Counted from the stretch's first letter, positions 1-10,403 are shown. The stretch is 64,000 bases of DNA from Coleofasciculaceae cyanobacterium (GCA_036703275.1 DATNPK010000092.1:81349-145348); one strand, 5' to 3'. The notes: a model not told the origin generated them from the letters alone. Made by a program: numbers and translations.

Positions 1-1140
1 GTTTTTGGTGTAGCTAGTTTAGGAGAAGTAAGTAATTTTTCACTATTTTTAACCTTGGTTGGAATATCCAGCTTCATCTTCTTTTTTTATCAATCAAAAT
101 CTTCACTCTGGAAAAATGTAAATCCAGTTAAAATATCAAACTCTTATTCAATTAATCGATTATTGTTCTTAACTTGGTTGGCACTTACCGCTCATATTGC
201 CTATGAATATGTTCCTTTATTGCACTTTATTCCTTCTATCGGTAATATTTTGAGACCTTTAGGAATATTATGCTTTGGCATATTTTATCTGGTTTGGGCG
301 GAAAAGAAATTACCTCAGATTCAAGCTTTATCGATCGTCGGCATATTTCTGCCTCTTGAGATACTTGCTGCACTTACCAGCGGAGCATTGGCTCAAATTA
401 TTCATTTAATACTATTTGTCTGTTGTATTTTATGGTATAAACATCAGCGAATATCGATAATATTAGTCGCTTTTATAATAGCTATTTATATTTTTTTAAA
501 TCCGATCAAAGCGCAATATCGTGCTTTAGTCTGGGATGGAATTTATAGTCAAGAAAGTTTACTGACCAAAACCCAATTATTCATCGAATTAGCAATTAAT
601 CATCAATCAAACAAATCGGCATCATTTGCCACCGAAGATACAGAACAGCAAAACATCGGTAGAATAGCTCATATTGCTTTGTTTTCTAAAGTAATTGAAG
701 ATACACCGAAAAATGTTCCTTACTGGAATGGAGGAAGTTATTTATCTTTATTAACTAAATTTATTCCCCGAGTTATTTGGGCAAATAAACCAAAAGAAAC
801 TATCGGTAATCAATTTGGGCAACGCTATCATTTAATTGCGCATTTGAATACTCAAACTTCGGTCAATTTGCCTTGGCTGGTTGAATTATATGCCAACTTT
901 GGAGCTGTAGGTGTATTAATTGGAATGTCATTTTTTGGCGTATTGCTAGCTTTAATCGAGCAACTATTCAACAGCAACAAAATGAACTTAATTGAATGTG
1001 TTCTGGGAATTACCGTAATTTTGAATTTAGTCTATCAAGAATCTAATTTCTCTTTGATGATTGGTCGTGTATTTATCTTAGGGATTGGACTATACTTTAT
1101 TGCTAAATTCACATTAGCTACCAAAACCTATATTAGATAG
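1..1140 (+). CDS. O-antigen/exopolysaccharide polymerase-like membrane protein (5' end cut by window)
   Basis: The frame is open from the first base, so the gene starts upstream; the first possible start in view is a TTG at 55, which is probably internal. The protein is a multi-pass membrane protein with about eight hydrophobic segments (for example around the stretches ILRPLGILCFGIFYLVW and GAVGVLIGMSFFGVLLALI). Between them lies a polar loop with the motif IPRVIWANKPKETIGNQFG. This pattern (PR..W..KP....G) followed by a late membrane segment is typical of Wzy-like oligosaccharide repeat unit polymerases. It would join sugar repeat units in the membrane. The gene leads a run of polysaccharide genes on the same strand, which supports the call. 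Exact family is inferred from topology and motif only. Confidence 0.6.
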   Translation, partial: VFGVASLGEVSNFSLFLTLVGISSFIFFFYQSKSSLWKNVNPVKISNSYSINRLLFLTWLALTAHIAYEYVPLLHFIPSIGNILRPLGILCFGIFYLVWAEKKLPQIQALSIVGIFLPLEILAALTSGALAQIIHLILFVCCILWYKHQRISIILVAFIIAIYIFLNPIKAQYRALVWDGIYSQESLLTKTQLFIELAINHQSNKSASFATEDTEQQNIGRIAHIALFSKVIEDTPKNVPYWNGGSYLSLLTKFIPRVIWANKPKETIGNQFGQRYHLIAHLNTQTSVNLPWLVELYANFGAVGVLIGMSFFGVLLALIEQLFNSNKMNLIECVLGITVILNLVYQESNFSLMIGRVFILGIGLYFIAKFTLATKTYIR

Positions 1141-1189
1141 CAAATATATAATACCAAGAATAAATATATGGAGTTAGCTAGAAACACTA

Positions 1190-2344
1190 ATGAAAATTAA
1201 TCAAAATAGTATACATTTATGGTTACCCAATATTTTCGAGTTTAAAGGTGGCATTCAAGTCTACTCGGCTTTCTTCCTAGAAGCATTACAAAAGATATAT
1301 CCCAGATTAGACTATGATGTCTTTCTCAAACACGATCGCCATACTGTAGCAGATGTTGCTTTTCTCCCAAAAACTCGATTTCATTTCAGCGGTAAGTGGT
1401 CTTCTCGTTTACGCACTTCCATGTTTGCTAGTCAGATTTTCGGATATGGTCTTTGGCAACGTCCTAATGTTATTATTTGCACCCATCTTAATTTTACTGT
1501 TGCTGCCTATTGGCTAAAACGCTTAACTGGCATACCTTACTGGGCTGTGGCTCATGGTGTTGATGCTTGGAAAATTGATAATCCGACTTTGCAAACTGCC
1601 TTGAAATTTGCCGATCGCATTTTAGCAGTCAGTAACTATACAAGAGATCGCTTAATCCGAGAACAAAATCTCGATCCTAGTCGCATCTCTTTACTTCCCA
1701 ATACTTTTGATGCTAGTCGCTTTAAAATTGCTGCAAAACCCCAGCACCTATTAGAGCGTTATCAATTAACTCCAGAACAGCCTGTCATTTTAACTGTAGC
1801 AAGGTTAGACAGTACCGAACGCTACAAAGGCTACGACCAAATACTCAAAGCGTTACCAAGTATTCGTCAGACTATCCCTAATGTTCATTACATTATCGTA
1901 GGGAAAGGAAGCGATCGCCCTCGCATTGAAAAGCTAATTGCCGAGTTGGATTTACAAGACTGGGTTACTTTGACTGGCTTTATTCCTGATACAGAATTAA
2001 ACGACCACTATAACCTCTGTGATGTATTTGCGATGCCGAGTAAAGGCGAAGGTTTTGGCATCGTCTATTTAGAAGCTTTAGCTTGCGGTAAACCAACCCT
2101 AGGAGGCGATCGCGATGGGGCAATTGATGCTTTATGTCAGGGTGAATTAGGGGTTTTAGTCAATCCAGATGATCTAGGTGCAATCGCGCAAAACTTAATG
2201 CAAATGCTGCAAGGTACTCATCCTCATCCTTTAATTTATCAGCCAGAGGTTTTAAGACAAAAAGTTATTGATACTTTTGGATTCGCCCAATTCCAAAAAA
2301 CACTGAAGAAACTGATGAAAGATTATCTCAACGAGGTTAACTAA
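1190..2344 (+). CDS. GT4 family glycosyltransferase
   Basis: A 384-residue retaining glycosyltransferase of the GT-B fold. The N-terminal acceptor half includes GGIQVYSAFFLEAL (about residues 20-33). The C-terminal nucleotide-sugar half includes VARLDSTERYKGYDQILKAL (about 203-222) and the EX7E signature in KGEGFGIVYLEALACGKP, with Glu287 and Glu295 as the two acidic residues. It likely transfers a sugar from a nucleotide donor to a lipid-linked oligosaccharide at the inner face of the plasma membrane. It lies 49 bases after the polymerase-like gene and 4 bases before the next glycosyltransferase, so one transcript is likely. The donor sugar cannot be read from sequence; mannose or another product of the nearby GDP-mannose pathway is a reasonable guess. 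Confidence 0.85.
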   Translation: MKINQNSIHLWLPNIFEFKGGIQVYSAFFLEALQKIYPRLDYDVFLKHDRHTVADVAFLPKTRFHFSGKWSSRLRTSMFASQIFGYGLWQRPNVIICTHLNFTVAAYWLKRLTGIPYWAVAHGVDAWKIDNPTLQTALKFADRILAVSNYTRDRLIREQNLDPSRISLLPNTFDASRFKIAAKPQHLLERYQLTPEQPVILTVARLDSTERYKGYDQILKALPSIRQTIPNVHYIIVGKGSDRPRIEKLIAELDLQDWVTLTGFIPDTELNDHYNLCDVFAMPSKGEGFGIVYLEALACGKPTLGGDRDGAIDALCQGELGVLVNPDDLGAIAQNLMQMLQGTHPHPLIYQPEVLRQKVIDTFGFAQFQKTLKKLMKDYLNEVN

Positions 2345-2348
2345 ATTA

Positions 2349-3563
2349 ATGAAAGTACTGCACGTTATACCTTCTATTGCACCTTCTAGAGGAGGTCCTA
2401 GTCAAGCAGTGTTGGGCATGGTTAAGGCACTAAGAATGCAGGGAATTGATGCCGAAATAGTGACTACAAATGACAACGGTAATGAACTTTTAGACGTACC
2501 TTTGGGCGATCGCATTATTTATCAGGATGTTCCGATCTGGTTTTTGCCGCGTTTTGCTTTACCGCTGAAAGAGTTCATTTTTTCGGCTGGATTAACTAAG
2601 TGGTTGTGGCGAAATATTAGCAATTACGATTTAGTACACATTCACTATCTTTTTTCCTATGCTTCTACCTGTGCGGGAATATTTGCCAGACTCAATAAAA
2701 TCCCCTATGTAGTTAGAACTATTGGTCAACTTACACCTTGGGCATTAGCTCAAAGTCGCCTCAAAAAACAAATCTACACCTCATTAATTGAACGGCATAA
2801 TTTAAATAGTGCAGCAGCAATACACTCTACAGCATTGGGTGAAGCTGAAGATGTGCGTAATTTTGGCATCAAAACTCCGACTATTACTCTTCCTTTGGGC
2901 GTAGAACAACCAGCAATATTGCCAGCAGCTAAAACAGAAATTCGTAGTCAATACAATATCCCTGCTAACCAACCAATCATTTTATTTTTATCCCGTCTGC
3001 ACTATAAAAAACGTCCCGATTTATTAATCGAATCTTTAGCAGAATTAAACAAACTGGGGCAAGAATTTCATTTAATTATGGCTGGATCTGGGGAAGATGA
3101 TTATGTCAACCAGCTTCACAACTTAGTTAAAAATCGTGGTTTGACTGAATGTACTTCTTGGCTGGGTTTTGTATCAGGCAGAGATAAAGATTTGCTTCTA
3201 CAGGGCGCAGACATTTTTGCCTTGCCATCTTTTTCGGAAAACTTTGGCATTGTAGTTGCTGAAGCTGCGATCGCTTCTTTGCCAATTATCATTACTCCAG
3301 GAGTGCAAATCGCTGCCGACATAGCCGCTGCCAATGCTGGATTAGTAGTCGAAGGAAAAGAAGAGTTGATGCAAGCACTAGATCGATTAATAAATTCACC
3401 CGAATTGCGCTCGCAAATGGGCAAAAATGCTCAAAAGTTAGCCAGTAAAAGGTATTCTTGGTCAGCGATCGCAACTCAACTAATTCAGTATTATTTCGCT
3501 ATTATTCAACGCAAGTCTCTCAACCAAGATGTAAATTTAGCAGCAAAACTTTTGACAGATTGA
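2349..3563 (+). CDS. GT4 family glycosyltransferase
   Basis: A 404-residue GT-B fold glycosyltransferase. The N-terminus has the SRGGPSQAVLGMVKAL loop (residues 13-28) that holds the acceptor or phosphate side in many GT4 enzymes. The C-terminal domain has FLSRLHYKKRPDLLIESL (about 213-230) and an EX7E motif in FSENFGIVVAEA, with Glu297 and Glu305. The start codon lies 4 bases past the stop of the preceding glycosyltransferase, so translation is probably coupled. It should add one sugar to the same growing repeat unit as its neighbour. Donor and acceptor are not deducible. Confidence 0.85.
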   Translation: MKVLHVIPSIAPSRGGPSQAVLGMVKALRMQGIDAEIVTTNDNGNELLDVPLGDRIIYQDVPIWFLPRFALPLKEFIFSAGLTKWLWRNISNYDLVHIHYLFSYASTCAGIFARLNKIPYVVRTIGQLTPWALAQSRLKKQIYTSLIERHNLNSAAAIHSTALGEAEDVRNFGIKTPTITLPLGVEQPAILPAAKTEIRSQYNIPANQPIILFLSRLHYKKRPDLLIESLAELNKLGQEFHLIMAGSGEDDYVNQLHNLVKNRGLTECTSWLGFVSGRDKDLLLQGADIFALPSFSENFGIVVAEAAIASLPIIITPGVQIAADIAAANAGLVVEGKEELMQALDRLINSPELRSQMGKNAQKLASKRYSWSAIATQLIQYYFAIIQRKSLNQDVNLAAKLLTD

Positions 3564-3663
3564 TAAATATAAGTTTTGCTATGAAAGTTATTAGAAATAT
3601 TCACTTTATGGGAATTGTATATTAGTAGTTTTTCAAAGCAACAAAATTATCTTAATTGTAATT

Positions 3664-4614
3664 ATGAAAGTAGCGCTTATTTGCGGTGTATCGGGTCAAG
3701 ATGGGGCTTATTTAGCTAAGTTGCTGCTGGAAAAGGGTTATCTAGTTTGTGGTACTTCCAGAGATGCTCAAATATCTTCCTTTCGTAATTTACTCCGTTT
3801 GGGAATTCGCGAACAGATTAAATATGAGTCTTTAGTGCCGACAGACTTTCGCAGCGTTTTACAGGTAATTAGTAAAATTCAGCCTGACGAAATCTATAAT
3901 CTGGCTGGACAAACCTCAGTTGGTCTATCATTCGATCAACCAGTAGAAACCCTAGAAAGCATTGCTACAGGAAATTTAAATTTCTTAGAAGCAATCCGCT
4001 TTATTGGTGCGCCAATTAAATTTTACAATGCAGGTTCGAGCGAATCTTTTGGTGATATTGGAGATTGCCCTGCGGATGAAAATACTCCTTTTCGCCCCAG
4101 AAGTCCTTATGCGGTGGCAAAATCTACTGCCTTCTGGCAGGTGGCAAATTATCGTGAAGCCTACAGTCTATTTGCTTGTTCTGGTATTTTATTTAACCAT
4201 GAATCTCCTTTAAGACCGCAAAGATTTGTGACTCAAAAAATTATTGATGCTGTTTGTCGAATAGCCAAAGGTAGCCTAGAACAACTACATCTAGGCAACA
4301 TTTCAGTCAAACGAGATTGGGGCTGGGCGCCAGAGTATGTCGAAGCAATGTATCTGATGATGCAGCACGAACAACCCGATGATTACGTGGTAGCTACGGG
4401 ACAAAGTTATTCTCTAGAAGAATTTGTGGCTGAAGCTTTTAAATATGTCGGTTTAGATTGGAAAGACCGCGTCACTACCGATGCTAGTCTATTAAGACCT
4501 ACTGATTTAGCGATCAGTAAAAGTAATCCTGCAAAAGCCAAAGAAAAACTTGGTTGGTCAGCCAAATATAAAATGCCCGATGTCGTCAAAATGATGGTCG
4601 ATGCCTATTACTAA
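3664..4614 (+). CDS. gmd: GDP-mannose 4,6-dehydratase
   Basis: Converts GDP-D-mannose to GDP-4-keto-6-deoxy-D-mannose, the precursor of GDP-fucose, GDP-rhamnose and related deoxysugars. It is an extended short-chain dehydrogenase: NAD(P) loop GVSGQDGAYL at residues 8-17, catalytic Ser126-Glu127 in the GSSESFG motif, and Tyr149/Lys153 in YAVAK. The family signature NHESPLRP follows. At 316 residues it is slightly shorter than the 340-370 of well-studied GMDs, with the loss at the C-terminus; all catalytic residues are present. It follows two glycosyltransferases and probably feeds them. No GDP-fucose synthase or reductase gene is visible in the window. Confidence 0.88.
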   Translation: MKVALICGVSGQDGAYLAKLLLEKGYLVCGTSRDAQISSFRNLLRLGIREQIKYESLVPTDFRSVLQVISKIQPDEIYNLAGQTSVGLSFDQPVETLESIATGNLNFLEAIRFIGAPIKFYNAGSSESFGDIGDCPADENTPFRPRSPYAVAKSTAFWQVANYREAYSLFACSGILFNHESPLRPQRFVTQKIIDAVCRIAKGSLEQLHLGNISVKRDWGWAPEYVEAMYLMMQHEQPDDYVVATGQSYSLEEFVAEAFKYVGLDWKDRVTTDASLLRPTDLAISKSNPAKAKEKLGWSAKYKMPDVVKMMVDAYY

Positions 4615-4623
4615 TATCTATAG

Positions 4624-5196
4624 ATGCAATTGAAATACAAAGGTAAGATGCGGTTTTATCTTGCCCTAGCCAGTCTAACCGTAGTTTTGCTGCTAATTTT
4701 TAGCATACCCTTCAAACTCGCGATCGCACGATATCAACAGCCCGATCCTCAAGCAATTTTAACTTTAGGCGGCGGTTTAAATCGAGAAGTATTTACTGCC
4801 AACTTTGCTCAGTCTTATCCTACCTTACCTATCTGGGTTTCTACTGGTAGCGATCCTGAAATAGCCCGTCAAATATTTCAACAAATCGGTATTGCTGGAA
4901 GACAAGTTTACCTAGATCGTCAGGCGACAGATACGGTGACTAACTTCACTACCTTGGTTGCAAGCTTTAAAAAAAGGCACTTTCAACATATTTATTTAAT
5001 CACCTCTGACTTTCATATGCCTAGAGCCAAAGCGATCGCTTTTGTGGTTTTGGGTAGTCAAGGAATTTTTTGTACTCCTGTGGCTATGGATACTAATCAA
5101 GCTGCTGAAACTAAACTCAAAATTATCCGCGATCTGGGGCGATCTTTTGTTTGGTTACTAACTAATCATACAGGGTCTAGTTTAAATGGCAGATAA
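4624..5196 (+). CDS. YdcF/SanA-like DUF218 family protein
   Basis: A 190-residue protein with one N-terminal membrane anchor (about residues 10-32) and a DUF218 domain. The domain begins with the typical AILTLGGG..R element (about 45-55) and has STGSDPEIA and TDTVTNFTTL later, followed by YLITSDFHMPRAKAIA, the conserved strand-loop of the family. DUF218 proteins act in the envelope; E. coli SanA and ElyC affect cell-wall barrier function and polysaccharide carrier metabolism. It begins 9 bases after gmd and closes the polysaccharide operon. Function in this organism is inferred from that context. Confidence 0.72.
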   Translation: MQLKYKGKMRFYLALASLTVVLLLIFSIPFKLAIARYQQPDPQAILTLGGGLNREVFTANFAQSYPTLPIWVSTGSDPEIARQIFQQIGIAGRQVYLDRQATDTVTNFTTLVASFKKRHFQHIYLITSDFHMPRAKAIAFVVLGSQGIFCTPVAMDTNQAAETKLKIIRDLGRSFVWLLTNHTGSSLNGR

Positions 5197-5215
5197 AGGA
5201 AGTCTTTTCACAAAG

Positions 5216-5472
5216 CTTTTAGCGATGACGCGAAGCTTATACTAAAGCCCGTGCATGATTCACGGATAAACCGCACTCCGCCCTTCGGTCACATTTGCCC
5301 TAAAGGATTCCCTTCGGTCTCGAAGCTAGTCATGCACGGGCATCGTCCGAAGGTGTCCCTGAACGGACGACACGTAGTTAGTGTGACGCGAAGCTAATCC
5401 TTTAGGGCTTTAGCATACCGCTACGCATATACCATGCACGGGAATCCTTTAGGACAGCTTTTAGCGTCTTAT
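5216..5472. repeat. GC-rich nested inverted/direct repeat block
   Basis: No gene is seen here. The stretch is built from short reused words: GACGCGAAGCT at 5227-5237 and again 5385-5395; CCCTAAAGGATT at 5298-5309 with its exact inverse at 5396-5407; CCCGTGCATG at 5248-5257 with its inverse CATGCACGGG at 5331-5340 and 5433-5442. Inverse pairs allow long hairpins over the whole block. The base composition is much richer in G+C than the flanks. Related words occur near 12000 and 12280 in this window, so this is a dispersed repeat family, not a unique site. Confidence 0.8.
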
Positions 5473-5530
5473 ATAAAATAGAAAAAATAATCATCATAGA
5501 CAGTAATTAAAAAAAAGTTAAACAAGAAAA

Positions 5531-6112
5531 ATGGAAGCGATCGCTATTCCCAAAGGATTTAAAGTTACTCTCGAACAGTTTGAGCAGCTAGCTGATGCCG
5601 AACAAATTGCCAGATTAGAGTTAACTCAAGATAGAGAATTAATTATAATAAGTCCGACTGGAGGTGAAGCAGGCAGAAAAAATTTCAACTTATACTTGGA
5701 TTTGGGAAATTGGAATCGTCAAACAAAACTTGGAGAAGCTTTTGATTCTTCTACCGTATTTGTATTGCCTAATGATGCCAGAAGAAGTTCAGATGTTAGC
5801 TGGATTCAATTAGAACGCTGGAATACTTTAACCCTTGCAGAAAAACAAGGTTTTCCTCCCATCACTCCAGATTTTGTAATTGAACTCGTTAGTCCAAGCG
5901 ATCTTAAAAACCAAAGATATCAAGACTTACAGGCAAAGATGCAGGAGTATTTAGATAATAGCGTCAAGCTTGGTTGGTTAATTGAGCCGTCAGCAAAAAC
6001 AGTTGAAATATATCGACTTGGGCAGCAAGTAGAGATAATCAATAATCCTTCAACTTGATCAGGAGAAGATGTCTTACCTGAATTTACTTTAGATTTGACT
6101 GAAATTTTTTGA
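5531..6112 (+). pseudogene. Uma2 family (DUF820) endonuclease-like gene with premature stop
   Basis: Uma2 proteins are cyanobacterial PD-(D/E)XK nuclease-fold proteins, often in many copies per genome, with unknown substrates. The visible 175-residue protein has the family order: TLEQFEQLADAEQIARLEL near the N-terminus, DSSTVFVLPNDARRSSDVSW (about 73-92), then PDFVIELVSPSDLKNQRYQDLQAKMQEY with the acidic/Glu/Lys-region residues. A TGA at 6056-6058 ends it. The same frame then reads SGEDVLPEFTLDLTEIF and stops at 6110-6112, which is the usual end of Uma2 proteins. So a single base change (for example TTA to TGA) removed the last 18 residues. The shortened protein may still fold, since the nuclease core is complete. 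Confidence 0.75.
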
Positions 6113-6660
6113 TTTGCGACTCTTATACCAACCAAATTACTCGTAGGGGCGAATGGCAATTCGTCCTTACATAATGACCATTTGCCCTTACATAATCATT
6201 TGGTTTTTATTTGCAATGCCACCCATAGCTTTTGAGATATTTTTCCTGAACTTTAACTATCCCGTCACCGTATAAACTTCCTTCAATCCACATAAGCGTG
6301 TTGACTAAGACTACTTTTTCTTAACTTGTAATCAATAGCTAAAAACCAATCAATAAAAACACTTAACGAGAAGTATTATTGACTCGTAAATCATTGACTA
6401 ATTGTGATTATTAAATAATTTTCGCAACGCTATTTTGTACTTACATAATTTCTATATTCATCGCAACAAAACACGTATAAATACAGTTGGCGATTAACTG
6501 ATTATCAAGATACTGTAAAGCTGTACATATTCGCGTATTTATAATTTAATTTAAATGGTTTGGCAAGAATAAAACCTAATTAAGCGATTAATTAAATCTC
6601 TTGATCGAGTTTATTGCCAGCGAATTATTCTAATTTATTTGTTATCTAGAAATCAGCAAA
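6113..6660. other. Non-coding gap before the PEP-CTERM gene
   Basis: About 550 bases without a convincing gene. It opens with a hairpin repeat (separate entry) and then becomes very AT-rich, with no long frame on either strand. The AT-rich end probably holds the promoter of the PEP-CTERM-like gene, but no clear -35/-10 pair can be assigned. Confidence 0.5.
6143..6170. repeat. Short hairpin repeat (GTAGGGGCGAAT type)
   Basis: GTAGGGGCGAAT at 6143-6154 faces ATTCGTCCTTAC at 6159-6170 across a 4-base loop; 10 of 12 positions pair. A partial second copy of the right arm (TTTGCCCTTACATAAT) follows at about 6181. Repeats of this wording are scattered in cyanobacterial genomes; I infer a dispersed palindromic repeat with no known role. 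Confidence 0.6.
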
Positions 6661-7389
6661 ATGAAACTGTTAAATATAATATATGGTGTGGGAATAGGCG
6701 CATTGCTTCTCGGGTTGATTTCAACCCCTGCAATGGCTGTTACAATAGATCTTTTTAGTGACGTTAATGATCAGGTTGATGGCGATCAAGCCGTTATAGA
6801 TACTACTGATGACAGTACGCCAGTAACCGACACAAACACCTCTCTAACAGGAGTTATCGGTGGACAGAGAACTATTAGTGTAGAAAAATTAACTGGAGTA
6901 GGAGAAGATGCCACTAAGTTTTCTATAAGACAAACTACCCAGGATGCTATTTTATCTTCAGATTCAGGAGTTCAGCCGCGTTTTTCCATCCTTTATGATG
7001 GCGACTTCAGCGCAGGCGGTACAGATTTAACTAATGAAAATACTCAGAAATCTTTTCTTGTAAATATTCTCGAAAACGATCTAGGTGCAAGTTTGGCTTT
7101 TGACGTAACTGATATTGATAATAATACATCTACCATAACTCAATCAGTTGCTGCGGGAGCAACAGGAAATACTTTTTTTCGTTTCGATCAAGCCACGGGC
7201 AGTGCTAATTTGACAACAGCTGAGTCGATAACTTTTCGTTCTACAAATGCTCCAGAGAATTTAGATATGAGATTTGATTTTATTGAAACCTCAGCAGTTC
7301 CTTTTGAATTTAGTCCTAGTATGGGGCTGGTTTTCTTTGGTGGTTTGTTCGGTGTCCATCGACTAAAGAAAAGGCTTAAAAGTTGTTAA
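6661..7389 (+). CDS. Exported PEP-CTERM-like (PFEFSP variant) protein
   Basis: A 242-residue exported protein. Residues 1-27 form a signal peptide ending ...STPAMA before VTIDLF. The middle is Thr/Asp/Ser-rich and low in Cys, as in extracellular beta-rich proteins. The C-terminus reads AVPFEFSPSMGLVFFGGLFG followed by the basic tail VHRLKKRLKSC: a sorting motif, a membrane span and positive charges. This is the cyanobacterial form of the PEP-CTERM signal, which is recognised by an exosortase that cleaves and anchors or releases the protein at the surface. No exosortase gene is in view. Polysaccharide genes on both sides fit the known link between exosortase systems and extracellular matrix. 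The specific role is unknown. Confidence 0.75.
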   Translation: MKLLNIIYGVGIGALLLGLISTPAMAVTIDLFSDVNDQVDGDQAVIDTTDDSTPVTDTNTSLTGVIGGQRTISVEKLTGVGEDATKFSIRQTTQDAILSSDSGVQPRFSILYDGDFSAGGTDLTNENTQKSFLVNILENDLGASLAFDVTDIDNNTSTITQSVAAGATGNTFFRFDQATGSANLTTAESITFRSTNAPENLDMRFDFIETSAVPFEFSPSMGLVFFGGLFGVHRLKKRLKSC

Positions 7390-7936
7390 ATTACAACTCT
7401 TACAATTATTTTTAGCATTGCTGAATCGAGGTCTGATTTCGTCCCCTCTACCTCCAACTCTGGATAAAGAAAATAACTCAAAGTCCCCAACCCTTCTTTA
7501 TCTCCCCTACAGGAAAGATACAATTGTTTCCCTCGTAAAAGGAGGGATTAAGGGAGGTGAGGATTTAGGGGGCGGGATAGTGCAATAAACTACCATGAAA
7601 GCCTATCCCTATCTATACATATCAAAAGCCCAAAAATAGTTAATAGATAAAAAAACATCTGTGTCATGTGTCACTTCACTGCTGAGAACAGAATTTAATA
7701 AGTAAATTAGATTTATCACCTTTTTATAAATTTCAAATTAAGCCTACAGCTTAACTTTTCAGTGGGCAGAACACTAAAAAAGCTAAAAGCTAATAGCTAT
7801 TTAATCATATATATAGCCAATTCAATTACAAACTGCTCTAATTTACGCAATTTTACCTAAACTTTATTAAGCCATTTTGGGAATACTGAAAACAGTATTT
7901 TCTCACTGTGTTTTTGGTACTGAGTATTAAGTAAAT
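7390..7936. other. Non-coding gap with degenerate CCCC-rich repeat
   Basis: No gene is seen. From about 7430 to 7590 the DNA holds CCCCTCTACCTCC... and, further on, GGGAGGTGAGGATTTAGGGG, which look like diverged arms of the same dispersed repeat that occurs at 9301-9400 (both begin next to a CATTGCTGAA word). At 7781-7799 there is an AGCTAAAAGCTAATAGCT heptad repeat. The AT-rich final 150 bases likely carry the promoter of the following glycosyltransferase; no clear promoter can be named. Confidence 0.5.
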
Positions 7937-9262
7937 ATGACTAACATATCAAGTCTATGGTCAAGAAAAAGTAAGCAGGCTTTTTCGCAATCTCTACAGA
8001 ATCAAATGCCTAAGTCAGATGAAGTGTCCGCAAAGTTTAATCTATTAATAATTACGCAGTTTTTCCCTCCCGATTATGCAGCTACGGGTCAATTAATTCA
8101 GGAGTTAGCCCGCAATCTAGGCAAAAGTAATGTTCAGGTAAATGTTTTTACAGGGCAGCCTGGATATGCTTTTGAACAAATGCAAGCTCCGAGCAAAGAG
8201 AGAAAAGAAGATGTCAATATACAACGCTCCAAAACAGTACAATTATGTTCGACTAGAATTCGTGGTAAAACGTTTAATGGGATGGTTTTCACTCTAAGAT
8301 CAGCTTGGCATATCTTTAGAAATGCTCGCCGAAATGATTGTGTTTTATTAACCACTGCGCCACCTTTTCTTTCAATCATCGGTTATTTCGCTAAGTTGTT
8401 CTTTGGTTTAGAATATATTTGTTTGATTTATGATTTATATCCCGATGTTGCTGTCGAATTAAATATAGTTTCCGAGAAGAGTTTAATCACTAAGTTTTGG
8501 CATAAGGTAAATACGATTGTTTGGCGCAACAGCAAACAGCTAGTGGTCTTAAGCAATACTATGAAAGACAGAATTATTGCTAAGAATCCTGAAATTTCTG
8601 ACAAAATTTCGATCATTCATAATTGGGCAGACGCTGACCTAATTAAACCAATAACTAAGCAGGAAAATTGGTTTGCTTGCCAACATGGAATAGACCGTAA
8701 GTTTACCGTTTTATATTCTGGTAATTTAGGTCGCTGTCATGATGTAGATACTATTGTGGGCGCGATTAAATTACTCAAAGATAAACCCGTACAGTTTGTC
8801 TTTATTGGTGCAGGGGCTAATCATGAAATATGTCGCCAAACCATTGCCGATTTGAACTTAAACAACTGTATTTTCTTGCCATATCAAGATAAAGCCCATT
8901 TGCCTTATTCTCTAACAGCTTGTGATTTAGCCTTGGTAACGATCGCACCTGGTTTAGAAGGAGTGGTTGCCCCTAGCAAAGTATATGGCATTATGGCTGC
9001 GGGAAAAGCGATCGCCGCTATTTGTGAACCCTATTCATATCTGCGTCAGTTGATTGCTGATGCCAAGTGTGGCGCGTCTTTTAAAAATAATCACAGTGAA
9101 GATTTGGCGGAGTTTATTTTATTTTTGGCTGCCGATCCCGATCTGGCTATCAAAATGGGTAAAGCAGGACGTAACTATATGAAAGAACATTTTACACCAC
9201 AAATTATTGCTAATCAGTATTGCGAAGTTCTTGGTGTTACTCAAGAACAAGCGGTAAGGTAA
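7937..9262 (+). CDS. GT4 family glycosyltransferase, WcaI-like
   Basis: A 441-residue GT-B glycosyltransferase. After a poorly conserved leader of about 34 residues the fold starts with LLIITQFFPPDYAATGQLIQ, the signature start of the WcaI-type subgroup that acts in colanic-acid-like polysaccharide synthesis. The C-terminal half has LYSGNLGRCHDVDTIVGAI and ends with APSKVYGIMAAGKAIAAI, the donor-binding segment of this subgroup. A Met at residue 29 (MPKSDEV) is a possible alternative start. It stands alone between non-coding gaps but shares strand and theme with the polysaccharide genes at the left of the window, so it is probably part of the same matrix-building set. Sugar specificity unknown. 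Confidence 0.82.
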   Translation: MTNISSLWSRKSKQAFSQSLQNQMPKSDEVSAKFNLLIITQFFPPDYAATGQLIQELARNLGKSNVQVNVFTGQPGYAFEQMQAPSKERKEDVNIQRSKTVQLCSTRIRGKTFNGMVFTLRSAWHIFRNARRNDCVLLTTAPPFLSIIGYFAKLFFGLEYICLIYDLYPDVAVELNIVSEKSLITKFWHKVNTIVWRNSKQLVVLSNTMKDRIIAKNPEISDKISIIHNWADADLIKPITKQENWFACQHGIDRKFTVLYSGNLGRCHDVDTIVGAIKLLKDKPVQFVFIGAGANHEICRQTIADLNLNNCIFLPYQDKAHLPYSLTACDLALVTIAPGLEGVVAPSKVYGIMAAGKAIAAICEPYSYLRQLIADAKCGASFKNNHSEDLAEFILFLAADPDLAIKMGKAGRNYMKEHFTPQIIANQYCEVLGVTQEQAVR

Positions 9263-9318
9263 TGGATTAGTTTTTAGCTATTAGCTATTAGCTTCTATTG
9301 ATTGATTCCGCCCTCCTA

Positions 9319-9334
9319 CCCCCAAATTTGGGGG
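9319..9334. repeat. Perfect 16-base palindrome in a CCCC-rich dispersed repeat
   Basis: CCCCCAAATTTGGGGG reads the same on both strands. It sits inside a short repeat (about 9301-9400) whose second half, AAGTCCCCCAAGATTAGAGGA, is related to words at 7480-7570. It lies between the convergent ends of a glycosyltransferase gene and por, so it could also work as a transcript end, but no T-tract follows. Confidence 0.55.
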
Positions 9335-9413
9335 AGAAAGATAAGATAACTTAAAGTCCCCCAAGATTAGAGGATTTAGGAGGCATTGCTGAAGCGCGAT
9401 CGCATTTAACTCT

Positions 9414-10403
<990 letters not shown>

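Noticed and set aside
5920..6159. Open frame on the minus strand over the Uma2 3' end
   Set aside because: Shadow of the Uma2 coding frame; composition is not protein-like.
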